Source: Rhynchopus euleeides
Lineage: Eukaryota > Euglenozoa > Diplonemea > Diplonemida > Diplonemidae
Direction of reading: 5' to 3'
DNA length: 64,000 nt
Assembly: GCA_963210315.1 (NCBI GenBank)
Contig: OY723246.1
Span: forward strand, 248,001-312,000
Numbering within the stretch: the stretch's first letter is position 1; each line of letters starts with the position of its first letter. Of this stretch, positions 9,943 to 18,990 are shown piece by piece. Made by a program: the position numbers and the translations under genes. Below the pieces are notes generated by a model that was given only the letters and a program-made list of their open reading frames with translations, ran no database searches and was not told where the DNA came from.

Positions 9943-11833
9943 CCCCGGGGGTGGGTATACCCCTGTGAGAAAATGGGCATTTTCAGGACACACTCTAAAC
10001 ACCTCTCAGCCCCTACCTGACACACGCACCGACCCCAAAGGGTGCCAGAATGATATCCTGGGGCCACCAACACCATTTGTGGGGCCTTATGGGGTGTTTT
10101 TTGGGGTTCCGGAAAATTTGCCCACCGGTGGTTCCTGGTGGTACCGTAGGCCCACCTCTGTTTGCTGGACACGCCCTTTTGCTGGCACAATACGGGGTAG
10201 GCGTGGTGAAGGGGGTGTCGGAAATTGCCCGGACACAAGTTTCGACGATTGTGCCCCTGTCCCACTGATTTTTGCGCGAATTACCGTATTCGGAAAAATA
10301 CTGGAACGGAAAAATGCTGGAACGGATTTTTTGAACGATTTGAACGATTTTTGGCCGTGCTCGTAGCATTCCCCGTAGAGGGGGTCGCTATTTCGTGTTC
10401 TCCTGGCCGCACGGAGGCATTGCCTTACGTCGCCTCTTCCTCTTTTCCTTTGGTGGTGTGTTGGTCTGGCACAGAGGGCGGGATTTTTCTGGAACGGAAA
10501 ATAACTGGAACAAACCCGAGTTTTCGAAACTTGGAACATTATTCCGTTCCAGTATTTTTCCGTTCCAGAATTAGAATATGGGGGAAATTGGCGGGTACTT
10601 GTCAGTTTTTCGGGCACATGTCCGAAATCCCACCTCACCCCACCCCATGCCATGGTGGAGGATGGTGGGCCAGCATACCCTTGGGAAAGTACCCGACTCC
10701 CAGAAAACGGCCAAGTCCGCGCAGACCCCCCAGAACAATTCTGGAACGGAAAATAACTGGAACAAATGGGGTCTCGGCTGGAACTTAGAACATTATTCCG
10801 TTCCAGTATTTTTCCGAATACGGTATATGCACGTATAGGCGTGCCTTGGCCTGTACAGGCCTGGACAGGCACAGATTGCCTGTATGGATTGATATAGATG
10901 TGCATATCACAGGTATGGGCCTGTATGGTCTTGTTATCCTGTGTGGAGCCCTGCTGAAAAATCAGGTGGCTGTGGTATTCACAGCCAGTATATTTCTTCA
11001 CAGAGCACCCGAAGCTCGTCAATACGCTTGCGCTTCAGGGCGCGCCTGTGCCTCGCCTGATGGGCAATTCGTCCATCACACCCCTCAACAGAGCCAGGTG
11101 TCACAGGAATGACTTGCACCGATTCGGGTGGTTTGCAAAAAGCCTCCTCGTCATTTGCTTCGAATTCAGCAAATTTGTGCATAGTAACACAGTTCAACTG
11201 CTGAGTGTCTGTGCATTCCTGCTGTTGACACAGTGCTGCAGTGTGCGCAGCCAGGCATTTGCTCCCATGCTGGTAGGCAGGTGTTTGGACTTTGAATTTC
11301 GAAAGGGTTTGGAGGCGTGCCTTCAGCCTATCGAAATGATTGCGCCTCAGCTGCTGATATCTCACCAGGAGCGCCCAGTTCTTTGCGAAGATGAGTTTCA
11401 GAAAGTACTGAGTTCAACTGTGACACAGTGGCAGCGGCGCTCAACACAGGCGGCATGTCGTCATGGAGAAGAGTGTCGATTGCTATAGAATCTGGCCTGC
11501 GGGAGTAGCCTCATTCTACAGTCTGCGCGAGCTGGTTCCCGGGTGATATTTTCTTGGTAACAGGCTTGTGGGGTGACACTAGCCATGTGAAGGGGTGTGA
11601 GTGCGTGTGCAGTGCCTATCCGGGGGGCACCGTAGGAACCACCGATGGGCAATTTTTTTAGAATGCCAAAATATCAGCACTGAGGTTGATCTGGTGGTGA
11701 AATCTCCACCACAAAACACTTTTGGGACGATCTGGGCACATTGGCACCCTTTACATGGCTTTCTGAGGTACTTTTTGGTGTTCCCGAAAAAAGTTATTTT
11801 CTCACGCGTATAGGGGGGGGTATACCCACCCCT
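9943..11833. repeat. Large diverged inverted-repeat structure
   Basis: Left arm (about 9943-10170) and right arm (about 11600-11833) are inverted and share patches: GGGTGGGTATACCCC, GTGAGAAAAT, AAAGGGTGCCA and a block around GGTGGTTCCT. This suggests an old DNA transposon with long terminal inverted repeats, about 1.9 kb, flanked on each side by a LINE 3' end. Exact ends and target duplication are not resolvable by eye. The interior holds the 540-bp TA-flanked MITE and no supported gene. Confidence 0.4.
10284..10823. mobile_element. TA-flanked MITE (element G), 540 bp
   Basis: The terminal inverted repeats are CCGTATTCGGAAAAATACTG at the left and its exact complement at the right, continuing into GAACGGAAAA. 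A TA dinucleotide flanks each end (10282-10283 and 10824-10825), the target duplication of the Tc1/mariner/pogo superfamily. The word CTGGAACGGAAAA recurs near both ends and internally (about 10302, 10490, 10545, 10741). There is no transposase frame, so it must be mobilised in trans. Confidence 0.75.
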
Positions 11834-11870
11834 ACCCCCCCCCCCCCCGTGTTTAAGTCCCCTATCCATT

Positions 11871-13281
11871 TTTTTTGCTGCCCGGGGCCGTTTCGCTGCC
11901 TGGTGCCGGCTGGCTAGACCCTTGCGGGCCGTGCCCCGGGTGAGGCTGGGTGCCTCGTGATGCCTCTCTCTCACCTTGCCTTGGGAGCGTTGTTGTCCGT
12001 TTCCGATGTCGGGGATTCGCGTCAGGCCAAACAGCCACTGCGAGGACATCTCCCCTAAAGAAGAACAAAGAAATGGGCGGGGGGATCAGGGGGTGGCGTG
12101 CCCTGAGGGCCAGAAGGCGCCCCCTGGCACGCCTACCACCGACGGTGGGGGCTTTCGCCGCTGCGGCAGCTGGTAAGCTAGCCGTGGTGGGGTTAGTCAC
12201 GCACGAACTTACATTATGTTTCGGTGTAACCTTCTAACGTGTAACTATGTTCGACGCCCTGGCGCTGCTGTCGTAGTGCAACATTCATCGTGTAACGCTT
12301 GTGCTGGTCGCCCCTGTGCTGATGTAGTTCTCTGCTGCCCCCTCAAGCAGACCCGCGTCCCAGAGGTAGCGCAGCACTTGCACTGGCCTATCGTGCAAGA
12401 GGGTGTCGATCCTACTTGACCCCAGGGCTGCTCGGTGCTGTGTGCTAAGCTCGCAGGCCCGAAGTAGGTGGTGGATGGTGCATGGTACTCCGCAGGTATC
12501 ACACTGTGGGCTGCCATCTTCGGTGAAGTCGTATACTAGGGGGTGCCGCTGCACTCGCAGTTGCCTGATGGTTGTAGCACCCTTCCGCGTTACGCCTGGG
12601 ATCTTCAGCGTTGGCCTGCGAGGAAACCCCGTCCCCCTGACGTAGACTTCTGTATACTGCCTCGCCGTCGCGGTGTGGCGGTGCTGCCGCTTGATAGTCG
12701 CCTTCGCTGTCGCGTACGGCAGGGGCGTGCTGCAAGGTAGCATCCGAGCTTGCTGTGCCTCCGCATCGGCCTGCTCATTGCCGCGGATGCCGACGTGTGA
12801 TGGCACGTACTGCATGACAATGTTGATGTTGCGGCCCGCCAGTTGCTCTCGGGCCAGGTTGCTCCACACACCATGCTCGTGGTCTTCGCGCGTTGTGCGG
12901 GGTCCGCTGGTTAACTTCTCCAGGAGGGAGCGCGAGTCCGTCAGGATCGCACACGTGTCGTCAGCGTTTACGCAGTGCAACAGTTCCTGGAGGGCGCCCC
13001 GTACCGCAATCACCTCAGCCTGGTAGCTCGAAGAGAGGCGGCCTGCATCGAACCGCTTGGTGCTGCAGGGGGTGGCGTAGTCGGGGTGTTTGTAGAAGAC
13101 CGCCGCGCCTCGCCTGTCGGTGTCCACTGAGCCGTCGGTGTAGACGTGCCACTGGCACGCGGGTAGAGCACTTACCGCTCGTAGTCCCAGCTCCTTGAGG
13201 GCGGTGATAGAGTGATTCCTGCGGGGCCCCTGGAGCCCTGGTAGCAGAGGTAGGTCTCGCATTCACCTTGTGTAATTCTAA
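11871..13281 (-). mobile_element. 5'-truncated non-LTR retrotransposon (LINE)
   Basis: Reading on the minus strand, a fragment begins at about 13281 with no reverse transcriptase upstream. It encodes an RNase H domain plus C-terminal zinc motif, then about 400 bp of 3' UTR, and ends in an A-tract (T-tract on plus, 11871-11879). Loss of the 5' end is typical of target-primed reverse transcription. The 5' boundary coincides with the terminal repeat of VIPER-like element 1 at 13282. RNase H-bearing LINEs include the I/ingi groups. Confidence 0.7.
12285..13262 (-). pseudogene. LINE ORF2 C-terminal fragment: RNase H and CCHC zinc motif
   Basis: A 325-residue open frame. Residues about 35-175 form an RNase H domain with its acidic residues visible: HVYTDGSVD, SSYQAEVIAVRGAL, AILTDSRSLL and SHVGIRGNEQADAEA. 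Near residue 257 the motif CDTCGVPCTIHHLLRAC fits the C-terminal CX2CX7HX4C zinc motif of non-LTR reverse transcriptases. The endonuclease and reverse transcriptase are missing because the element is 5' truncated; a stop codon immediately precedes the ATG at 13262. It is a dead fragment, although the remaining frame is intact, so the insertion is fairly recent. Confidence 0.75.
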
Positions 13282-13496
13282 AACTTTGTGTCTGCAAATC
13301 AGAAAGGGGAGAGAAGAACCAGCGGGTATTCGTCGATCGCGAGAACACCCCACACGCCTGCTGCGGGTGTGGTGTGTCCTGCATGATCTGCATAGCAAAG
13401 TTTCCTGCGTTGTTAGCACAACTCCAAAAACTTTGTGTCTGCAAATCAGAAAGGGGAGAGAAGAACCAGCGGGTATTCGTCGATCGCGAGAACACC
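13282..13496 (-). repeat. Split direct repeats B2-A2-B1 of VIPER-like element 1
   Basis: B2 (13282-13349) and B1 (13428-13496) are near-identical 68-bp direct repeats containing GTCGATCGCGAGAACACC. They flank A2 (13350-13427), which matches A1 at 18016-18095. Recombination between such repeats is how this class of element circularises. A solo B copy lies at 18656-18725 in the intron of the coiled-coil gene. Confidence 0.85.
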
Positions 13497-13568
13497 TCTG
13501 GGACCCTCAGGGACAAATAAACTCCCCCCCCCCCCCCCTTTTCTCTCTCTTCAAGTGCTCTTCTGGAG

Positions 13569-13971
13569 AACCCGGCCGTACCGGGAACCTCCCTTTGGTA
13601 GTGGTATTTGTAGAACCCGGCCGTACCGAGAACCTACATGTCGTGACTGATTTCTGTGGTATTTTCTTTTCCCCCCCTTACCAATCGCCCTGACCCCCTG
13701 ACTTCCCGTTGTTCTGTAGAATCCGGCCGTACCGGAAACCTACACTCGGCTCTTGTTTTTCTGTCCTGCCAGCTCGAAGACTGTGGCCGTAAATGTGTTG
13801 CAACACCGTATCACCTCTTACTCCACTGTATACTTGTTGTCCTGTAGAACCCGGCCGTTCCGGGAACCTACCAACACCCTTGTTGACCTGTGGAACCCGG
13901 CCGAACCGGGAACCCACCTTGTCACCCTGATTTTCCGTGTGTACCTGTAGAACCCGGCCGTACCGGGAACC
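13569..13971. repeat. Six-copy dispersed hairpin repeat in the 3' region of VIPER-like element 1
   Basis: AACCCGGCCGTACCGGGAAC and close variants occur at 13569, 13614, 13720, 13848, 13894 and 13951. Most are preceded by TGTAG or TGTGG and followed by CTAC. Each has CCCGG/CCGGG arms and can fold as a small hairpin. Spacing is irregular (45-128 bp), so this is not a CRISPR. The array lies between the RT stop codon and repeat B1, suggesting 3' UTR signals for RNA structure, packaging or priming. Confidence 0.7.
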
Positions 13972-13994
13972 TACACTGCCCTCCGATTCCTTTT

Positions 13995-15494
13995 TTAGGA
14001 TTCCTTCTTCCTTTTTCTCATGGGAGACTCAAACACACTTGCAGCACGAAAAAAGCTCCACACATCGGGTGTCACGTGCACCCCCGGATCCTGTAGAACT
14101 GTCCCGGGCCCAATCATTGGGGCCACGTCGCCCCTGGTAAACCCATCCGCCAGCTGCCGCCCCGTCTCCACCCAGGAAATTTCCACACGTGCACCCACAC
14201 TCTTCACCACCCTCAAAATAAACGCCAGCATCCTGTTGGCTTTTCCGTTTCTGCTGTGCGTGGCTTTCACACTCGCTACCACAGCCGAGTTGTCAACTTT
14301 CAGGTTTACTTGGTGTCCCGGCGCGTACTGCCGTATCCAGACTGCCGCTGCCGCCACCGCCAAGAATTCCTTCAAAAAAATATGCGCCTCTGCCGCCTCC
14401 TCTTTGAACTTGTTGTAAAAAACCATGTCGGGTGTCACCACCGCCCACATGGCCGAGGAGGCATCAGTCCAGATCTCGATGATTGGCAGGGTCACTGGTG
14501 CACTTATCCATTCGTTCCTTCGGATAATCTGACGCATTTCCCACATGTCTTGTTTCCGGGACTCACACACACTGTGGCGCTGATCCCACTTTTCCACCTT
14601 TCCTTCCACAAAAATCGCAACCTCCCGAAACACCTCCAGTACTGTGACGTGGAAACACAACGGGGTCCAGGAAGCAAAAAGAAACCAAATCAAACCACCA
14701 CACACACCTGCCACTTCCCTCGCCGTCACGTTGTCCCGCATCAGCTCGGTCCACGCTTGGGCCATCAAAAATTTGGACACCCAGTCTGGGTCCAGACGGA
14801 ATCTTGCACGCTGCAGGTCGAACTGCAGTCCGATCGCCACAAACAGCTGCGACGGACGCCCGTAGGCCGTATCCTTCTTCAGCTCGACCCCCACAAACTC
14901 ACACCTTGCCCGCAGCGCGCTGTGGCGCTGCAGAACTTGTTCTTCACTGTCCCCCAGCACCAAAAAATTGTCCACCCATACCTCCCCCTCCTCAGCCGGA
15001 AGGAGTGTGCGGGCGGTGTGCTGGGCGATGCAGGGGGCCCAACTCCAGCCCATCGGCACCACCTTCATGACCATAGTCACGAACCTGCCGCGTCTATTTC
15101 CCAACTTCACACCAAAGAAAGAAGCAATGCAAGGGTCAAGGGGAAACTGGTAGAAAAAACTAGTTGCGTCCTCCTGGATGCACCAACGTGCCGCCAGCAT
15201 ACGCAGAGCAAAATCACGGAGCAAGGGCAATTGCATCGGGGGAGGGCGCTGCATAACAGCGTTTATCTTCTTGCCGTTGACGACAAGACGGACATCCACC
15301 CCCGAAGACTTCAAAACGGTAAACACACCCAACACCACCTTCACCGGATGTTCCGGTGACGCCATCACGTGCTGTTCCAGTAAATCTTTTTTGTGACGGA
15401 GCATCCCCTTTGAGATAGCTCGCGCCCACTTGGGGTCCTCCAGATCCACCCCGTCCCGGAACTGCGCACGAAATGTTGCAACACAGGTAAGCAT
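13995..15494 (-). CDS. Reverse transcriptase/RNase H of VIPER-like element 1
   Basis: 499 residues from the ATG at 15494 (MLTCVATFRAQFRDGVD); the open frame extends slightly further upstream without a better start. RT motifs run in order: VDVRLVVNGKKINAVMQRPP, DATSFFYQFPL, KVVPMGWSWAPCIAQ and EVWVDNFLVLGDS. RNase H follows with IWTDASSAMWAVV, a Glu in LKEFLAVAAAAVW, LKVDNSAVVASVK and GRQLADGFTRGD. The polymerase active-site motif reads VDN where most RTs have xxDD, and the same is true of element 2. The order recombinase then RT on one strand fits VIPER. The N-terminal extension before the RT is shorter than in element 2. Confidence 0.85.
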   Translation of the reverse strand: MLTCVATFRAQFRDGVDLEDPKWARAISKGMLRHKKDLLEQHVMASPEHPVKVVLGVFTVLKSSGVDVRLVVNGKKINAVMQRPPPMQLPLLRDFALRMLAARWCIQEDATSFFYQFPLDPCIASFFGVKLGNRRGRFVTMVMKVVPMGWSWAPCIAQHTARTLLPAEEGEVWVDNFLVLGDSEEQVLQRHSALRARCEFVGVELKKDTAYGRPSQLFVAIGLQFDLQRARFRLDPDWVSKFLMAQAWTELMRDNVTAREVAGVCGGLIWFLFASWTPLCFHVTVLEVFREVAIFVEGKVEKWDQRHSVCESRKQDMWEMRQIIRRNEWISAPVTLPIIEIWTDASSAMWAVVTPDMVFYNKFKEEAAEAHIFLKEFLAVAAAAVWIRQYAPGHQVNLKVDNSAVVASVKATHSRNGKANRMLAFILRVVKSVGARVEISWVETGRQLADGFTRGDVAPMIGPGTVLQDPGVHVTPDVWSFFRAASVFESPMRKRKKES

Positions 15495-15757
15495 TGAGAT
15501 CAAGAAGGGCAAAATGGGGGGGTGGGGGAGGGACAGCAACTATGAAAAATCAATACGGGAAAGGGAAATCCTGGCAAGGGGGAGGTTCGGACTGCGGTGG
15601 ATCGGTGTCGAGTACCGTTCCGTGTGTGCCCCCGAAAACAAATCCGGGTTGCGCAGTATCGACACCTCCCCCCCGTATCTCGGCGAGATGTCTGGCCCAT
15701 AGCCCCCACTGTGGGGCGGCTTGTAAAACGGGCCCAGACCCGTCCTCGCCCTCTTCC

Positions 15758-16768
15758 TCACCGGAGCCTCAACGACAACATTGTCGAGAGCTCCAAAGAC
15801 TTCTTTGCCGCAGGCAATTCTACGACTGGCAAATACCTCAACAGGCTTTCCACCGTGGCGTGCCTTGAGATCTTTGCGATCTCGTCCAACGGCGTTCCCT
15901 GCCGCAACAGGAAAGTGCATGCACCCCTCCGCACGGAGTGCACGGTGAGCCGAGGATGCACCTTCTTCAGTGCCCTGGCAAAAACCTCCTGCGAAAAGGA
16001 AAAAAGGAGGGCGTGCGGGGGGTGCCCGTTCTTCAGGTGAGACAGCAGGGCAAGGCACACAGGCGACAGGAACAGGATTGTGGTCATCCCCATCTTGAAC
16101 GGGTCCGACTTCGTCCCGGACCAGTCCACCACCACCCCGTCCACACGAGGCGTCACCCGTTCCCACACCAGCCCCCTCACGTCCCCCCCACGAGCCGCCC
16201 CCGCCCACATCATCTCCAGTGCCAAGGCCAAAAGTGGAGAACGCGCCTGACGCACTGCTTCCTGCATCTCCGCAAACTCGATGGGGGGGGCCTGCTTCAT
16301 GGGCTTCCTGCCCCCTGCCCGCAGAAACGACCTCTCCAGGTCCTTCAACAACGGAGGAACCGGCTTGGGCAACAAACCAACTCGGTGCAGAACCCCCTTG
16401 AGCGCCTGCAGGTACTGCAAGGCCGCCTGGGGCAACAATCCTTCCTCCTGCTTCAGCGAAAGAAAAAGCACCACGAGATGGGGAACGGGGGTCTTCCCCT
16501 CCCGTGCCTCCCATTCCTGTTGAAAAAGAAAAAACATCCTGGCCACCGAACCGTAGCTCCCCCACGTCGTGGGCGCCAGGGCCCCTCTCAGATGGCCCTC
16601 CGCAGCGGTCAGGATCCTTGCGCGGGTCGCTTTGGTTAAAGGCGGGGGTTTCCAGCGGGGGCGGCCCCGCCGGCTTTCCCCCCCTTGATCTTGCCGCCCT
16701 GCGGAAACGGGTACGGGCCCCACCCCTTGCCCCCCCGGTTGCTCCCCTGACCCCACCCAGGTCCCCAC
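15758..16768 (-). CDS. Tyrosine recombinase of VIPER-like element 1
   Basis: The open frame lacks an ATG near its 5' end; recognisable recombinase sequence begins near 16640 (LTKATRARILTAAEGHLRGA). It overlaps the end of the gag-like ORF in another frame, so translation by frameshifting or reinitiation is likely. A core-binding helical domain comes first (TTWGSYGSVARMFFLFQQEW), then the catalytic domain. It has Arg in WAGAARGGDVRGLVW, the HxxR box in TVHSVRRGACTFL, and the final His and Tyr in SRHATVESLLRYLPV. All catalytic residues of the family are present, so the enzyme itself appears intact. It would integrate the circular cDNA. Confidence 0.85.
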   Translation of the reverse strand: MGTWVGSGEQPGGQGVGPVPVSAGRQDQGGESRRGRPRWKPPPLTKATRARILTAAEGHLRGALAPTTWGSYGSVARMFFLFQQEWEAREGKTPVPHLVVLFLSLKQEEGLLPQAALQYLQALKGVLHRVGLLPKPVPPLLKDLERSFLRAGGRKPMKQAPPIEFAEMQEAVRQARSPLLALALEMMWAGAARGGDVRGLVWERVTPRVDGVVVDWSGTKSDPFKMGMTTILFLSPVCLALLSHLKNGHPPHALLFSFSQEVFARALKKVHPRLTVHSVRRGACTFLLRQGTPLDEIAKISRHATVESLLRYLPVVELPAAKKSLELSTMLSLRLR

Positions 16769-17892
16769 GAACGGTTCTGGGAAAGGTAGGGGGGGCGGGA
16801 CGCATGGGTGAGCCGAAAAGCAGGTTTTTGGGGCCCCCCCGCTTTCACCCCGTCACTCAGGTACCCCGGGAGGAACGGGTCCGCACCACAAATACGTTCT
16901 TCCACCAACTTTGCTCTCCCCCAATCCCCCGTAGCCTCCCCTTCCAACAAAGCCTGGGCCCGGCCCATCTGCCACACCGCCAGCTGCACCCAGTCCTCCT
17001 CCGAACGGACCTGCCCAGCTTTGCGCAGGAGAAAGATCGCGTTGCGAAGGATGGCCCGCGCCTCCGACTGGGTGGCCGCGTGCGGCGCTGACCGAGACCC
17101 CTCCCCTTTTTTCAACAGAGGAGCAAGGTGGTGGTGCAGCATCACCTCAGCCCCATCCTTTTCCGTGGGCGACATCACCGCCCACGCCCGCACCTCCAAC
17201 GCGTGCTTCCCCAACCCCTTCTCCTCCCCCCCCCACCTTCTCTTTCTTTCTTTTTTCCCCCTCCTCCCGTAGAATCTGAACGAACCAGTCCACGCCCGTC
17301 TCAGGGGCCGGCGGAGGGGGGGCGGGAGCTCCCGGCCCCAGGATCGCGCCCCCCACCGGGGGCGGCTGCAGCCCCGCCGAGGCCGGAATCGCCGGCACCG
17401 GCGGCATCTGTCCCGCAATGCCATGCTGCGGCGGGAGCGCGGCGGAACCCAGCTGCAGCGCCTGCGGCCCCGTCCGCGGCCCCGGCGGGGGCCCGGCTGC
17501 ATGCCCTGCGTGCCCCGGCGGTCCGTGCGCGTTGGCCAGCGCCTGCTGGACCAGGGGCCCAGCAGCCCCGGGAGCGTCGCCTGCAGCTCCGCCACCATGG
17601 CCTCGTGGCCCATCACGGGTGGCGGCACCGGGGACGCCTTTCCCCGCCTCCGCACCACGCGTCTCACGCTGCGGGTTTGCGGGGGGGTCACCTTCACCCC
17701 AGCCGGGGCGTCCGCGCCCGCGTCGCCCGCATCGCCCGCCTCGCCTGCGTCGCCCGCGACGCTCTCGGCCTCCGCGGCGTTTGTGGCGTCCACCTCGGGC
17801 TGCTCCTCCTCCTCAGCCTCCTCCTCAGGCTCCGGCACCGCGGCAGGGGGCGGCGACTTCTTCTTCGCCGGCTTGGCGGAGCGTTTCGTCAT
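16636..17892 (-). CDS. Gag-like ORF1 of VIPER-like element 1, probably frameshifted
   Basis: From the ATG at 17892 the protein starts with a basic, acidic and Ala-rich region (MTKRSAKPAKKKSPPPAAV). It ends with a helical region (QSEARAILRNAIFLLRKAGQ) and a Gly/Lys/Arg-rich tail suited to RNA binding. Between about 17240 and 17565 the reading frame becomes Arg-rich nonsense. The next frame over that stretch encodes plausible protein (LVQQALANAHGPPGHAGHAA, then ETGVDWFVQILREEGEKRKK). Two compensating indels in G/C runs are therefore likely, by mutation or sequencing error. The protein is the structural nucleocapsid component by position only; no named Gag domain is recognised. Confidence 0.6.
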   Translation of the reverse strand: MTKRSAKPAKKKSPPPAAVPEPEEEAEEEEQPEVDATNAAEAESVAGDAGEAGDAGDAGADAPAGVKVTPPQTRSVRRVVRRRGKASPVPPPVMGHEAMVAELQATLPGLLGPWSSRRWPTRTDRRGTQGMQPGPRRGRGRGRRRCSWVPPRSRRSMALRDRCRRCRRFRPRRGCSRPRWGARSWGRELPPPLRRPLRRAWTGSFRFYGRRGKKERKRRWGGEEKGLGKHALEVRAWAVMSPTEKDGAEVMLHHHLAPLLKKGEGSRSAPHAATQSEARAILRNAIFLLRKAGQVRSEEDWVQLAVWQMGRAQALLEGEATGDWGRAKLVEERICGADPFLPGYLSDGVKAGGPQKPAFRLTHASRPPYLSQNRSWGPGWGQGSNRGGKGWGPYPFPQGGKIKGGKAGGAAPAGNPRL

Positions 17893-18015
17893 CTCTTGGG
17901 GTGGGGGTGAAAGGGGCGTGTGGGGGTTTCTCGCGGGGGAGGTGAGCGAGAAGTGTTGTGTAAGGGCAAGCACGAGAGAAGAACCAGCAAATTCTTCGTC
18001 GATCGCGAGAACACC

Positions 18016-18095
18016 CCACACGCCTGCTGCGGGTGTGGTGTGTCCTGCATGATCTGCATAGCAAAGTTTCCTGCGTTGTTAGCACAACTCCAAAA
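18016..18095 (-). repeat. Terminal repeat A1 of VIPER-like element 1
   Basis: Almost identical to A2 at 13350-13427. It is preceded on the inner side by a partial B-like sequence (17974-18015) containing GTCGATCGCGAGAACACC. It marks the 5' end of the element and lies about 100 bp past the stop codon of the coiled-coil gene. Confidence 0.85.
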
Positions 18096-18196
18096 TAATT
18101 TTTGTCTCACCAAAACCCCTAACGTTGGCACCCCTATATCTGTGTGCATACCCCATAAAAAAATCAAACAGAGTATGAAATGCAAGAGAAGACTGT

Positions 18197-18990
18197 TCAA
18201 GACGAGTCGACCTCCGCTGAGATTGAAAACACGTTCTCCTGGGTGATCGACTCCACCCAAACAGCTGTTCTCTGGTTGCTACCGGTCGTAGTCGCCCCTG
18301 CCTTGAGTAATGCAATTTCCATCGCCAACATCTTCTGCCTCTCCTGCTCCGCCTTCTGCTCCTCCATCGCCGTCTTCTGCCTCTCCTGCTCCGCCTTCTG
18401 CTCCTCCATCGCCGCCTTCTGCCTGTCCTGCTCCGCCTTCTGCTTCTCCATCGCCGTCTTCTGCCTCTCCTTCGTCATCTTCTCCCCCTCATTCACCAAC
18501 AACCTCTCCTGAACTCTCTGTCAGTGTGTGTAAAATAAATGTACAAAACTAGAAACAACAAAACAACAACAAAGTTGCACCACACTGTGCATCTCCAGTG
18601 CCGACAATTGCAACCCTAACACACACATGTTGCGAATGGGTCATGCTAGAAAGATAAACTTTGTGTCTGCAAATCAGAAAGAGGAGAGAAGAACCAGCGG
18701 GTATTCGTCGATCGCGAGAACACCCCAAAAGAAAAAGTGGGTGTGGAAAACAAGGGTGATACCTTCAGCTGCTCCTTGAGCTCGGTGATTCTGCCGTTGA
18801 TCGCTTTTGCGAGCTTGTCATCACCATCGTAGACACCATAGTTGGCCAACAAGACGTCTCCATCTATGTTTGCTACTCGGCCCACCAAATTTTGAGTCTC
18901 AGTAGATATCTGCGCACTCAGCTCATCCTTCTCTTCCTTCAGGTCATTGACCTCCTTGGCAAGGTCATCGCGATCAGCACCACCAGACAT
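18197..18990 (-). CDS. Small coiled-coil protein gene with one GT-AG intron
   Basis: Exon 1 is 18990-18763 (76 codons, ATG at 18990, MSGGADRDDLAKEVNDLKEE). Exon 2 is 18517-18197. Joining the GT at 18762-18761 to the AG at 18519-18518 keeps phase 0 and makes a continuous heptad-rich sequence, LKEQLK joined to RVQERLLVNEGEK. The predicted protein has 182 residues. Exon 2 contains 13-residue tandem repeats of the type KAEQERQKTAMEE, encoded by 39-bp DNA repeats (about 18340-18475), forming a long charged coiled coil. No known family is recognised; a structural or cytoskeletal role is likely. The 245-nt intron contains a solo VIPER terminal repeat. The intron is inferred from frame and splice signals only. 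Confidence 0.6.
18656..18725. repeat. Solo VIPER B-type terminal repeat inside an intron
   Basis: About 70 bp nearly identical to B1/B2 of VIPER-like element 1, containing CTTTGTGTCTGCAAATCAGA and GTCGATCGCGAGAACACC, but with no A repeat or coding sequence beside it. It lies wholly inside the intron of the coiled-coil gene. It may be a recombination scar or a relic element end. Confidence 0.75.

Larger units (their letters stand above)
13282..18095 (-). mobile_element. VIPER/Ngaro-like tyrosine-recombinase retrotransposon 1
   Basis: The 4.8-kb element reads on the minus strand as A1 (18095-18016), gag-like ORF, tyrosine recombinase, RT/RNase H, a hairpin-repeat array, then B1 (13496-13428), A2 (13427-13350), B2 (13349-13282). 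The A1...B1-A2-B2 split direct repeats are the hallmark of Ngaro/PAT/VIPER elements, which integrate by tyrosine recombinase through a circular intermediate and make no target duplication. Recombinase before RT is the order described for trypanosomatid VIPER, not for DIRS. A1 and A2 are almost identical over 78 bp, as are B1 and B2. The gag-like ORF carries apparent frameshifts, so this copy may be inactive. Confidence 0.85.

Noticed and set aside
13569-13971. Regular-looking short repeats resembling a CRISPR array
   Set aside because: Spacer lengths vary from about 25 to over 100 bp, repeats are degenerate, and the setting is the 3' region of a eukaryotic retrotransposon.
15540-16805. 421-codon minus-strand frame over the recombinase region of VIPER-like element 1
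   Set aside because: The recombinase catalytic residues are in the other frame (15758-16768); this frame is Gly/Arg/Ala nonsense.
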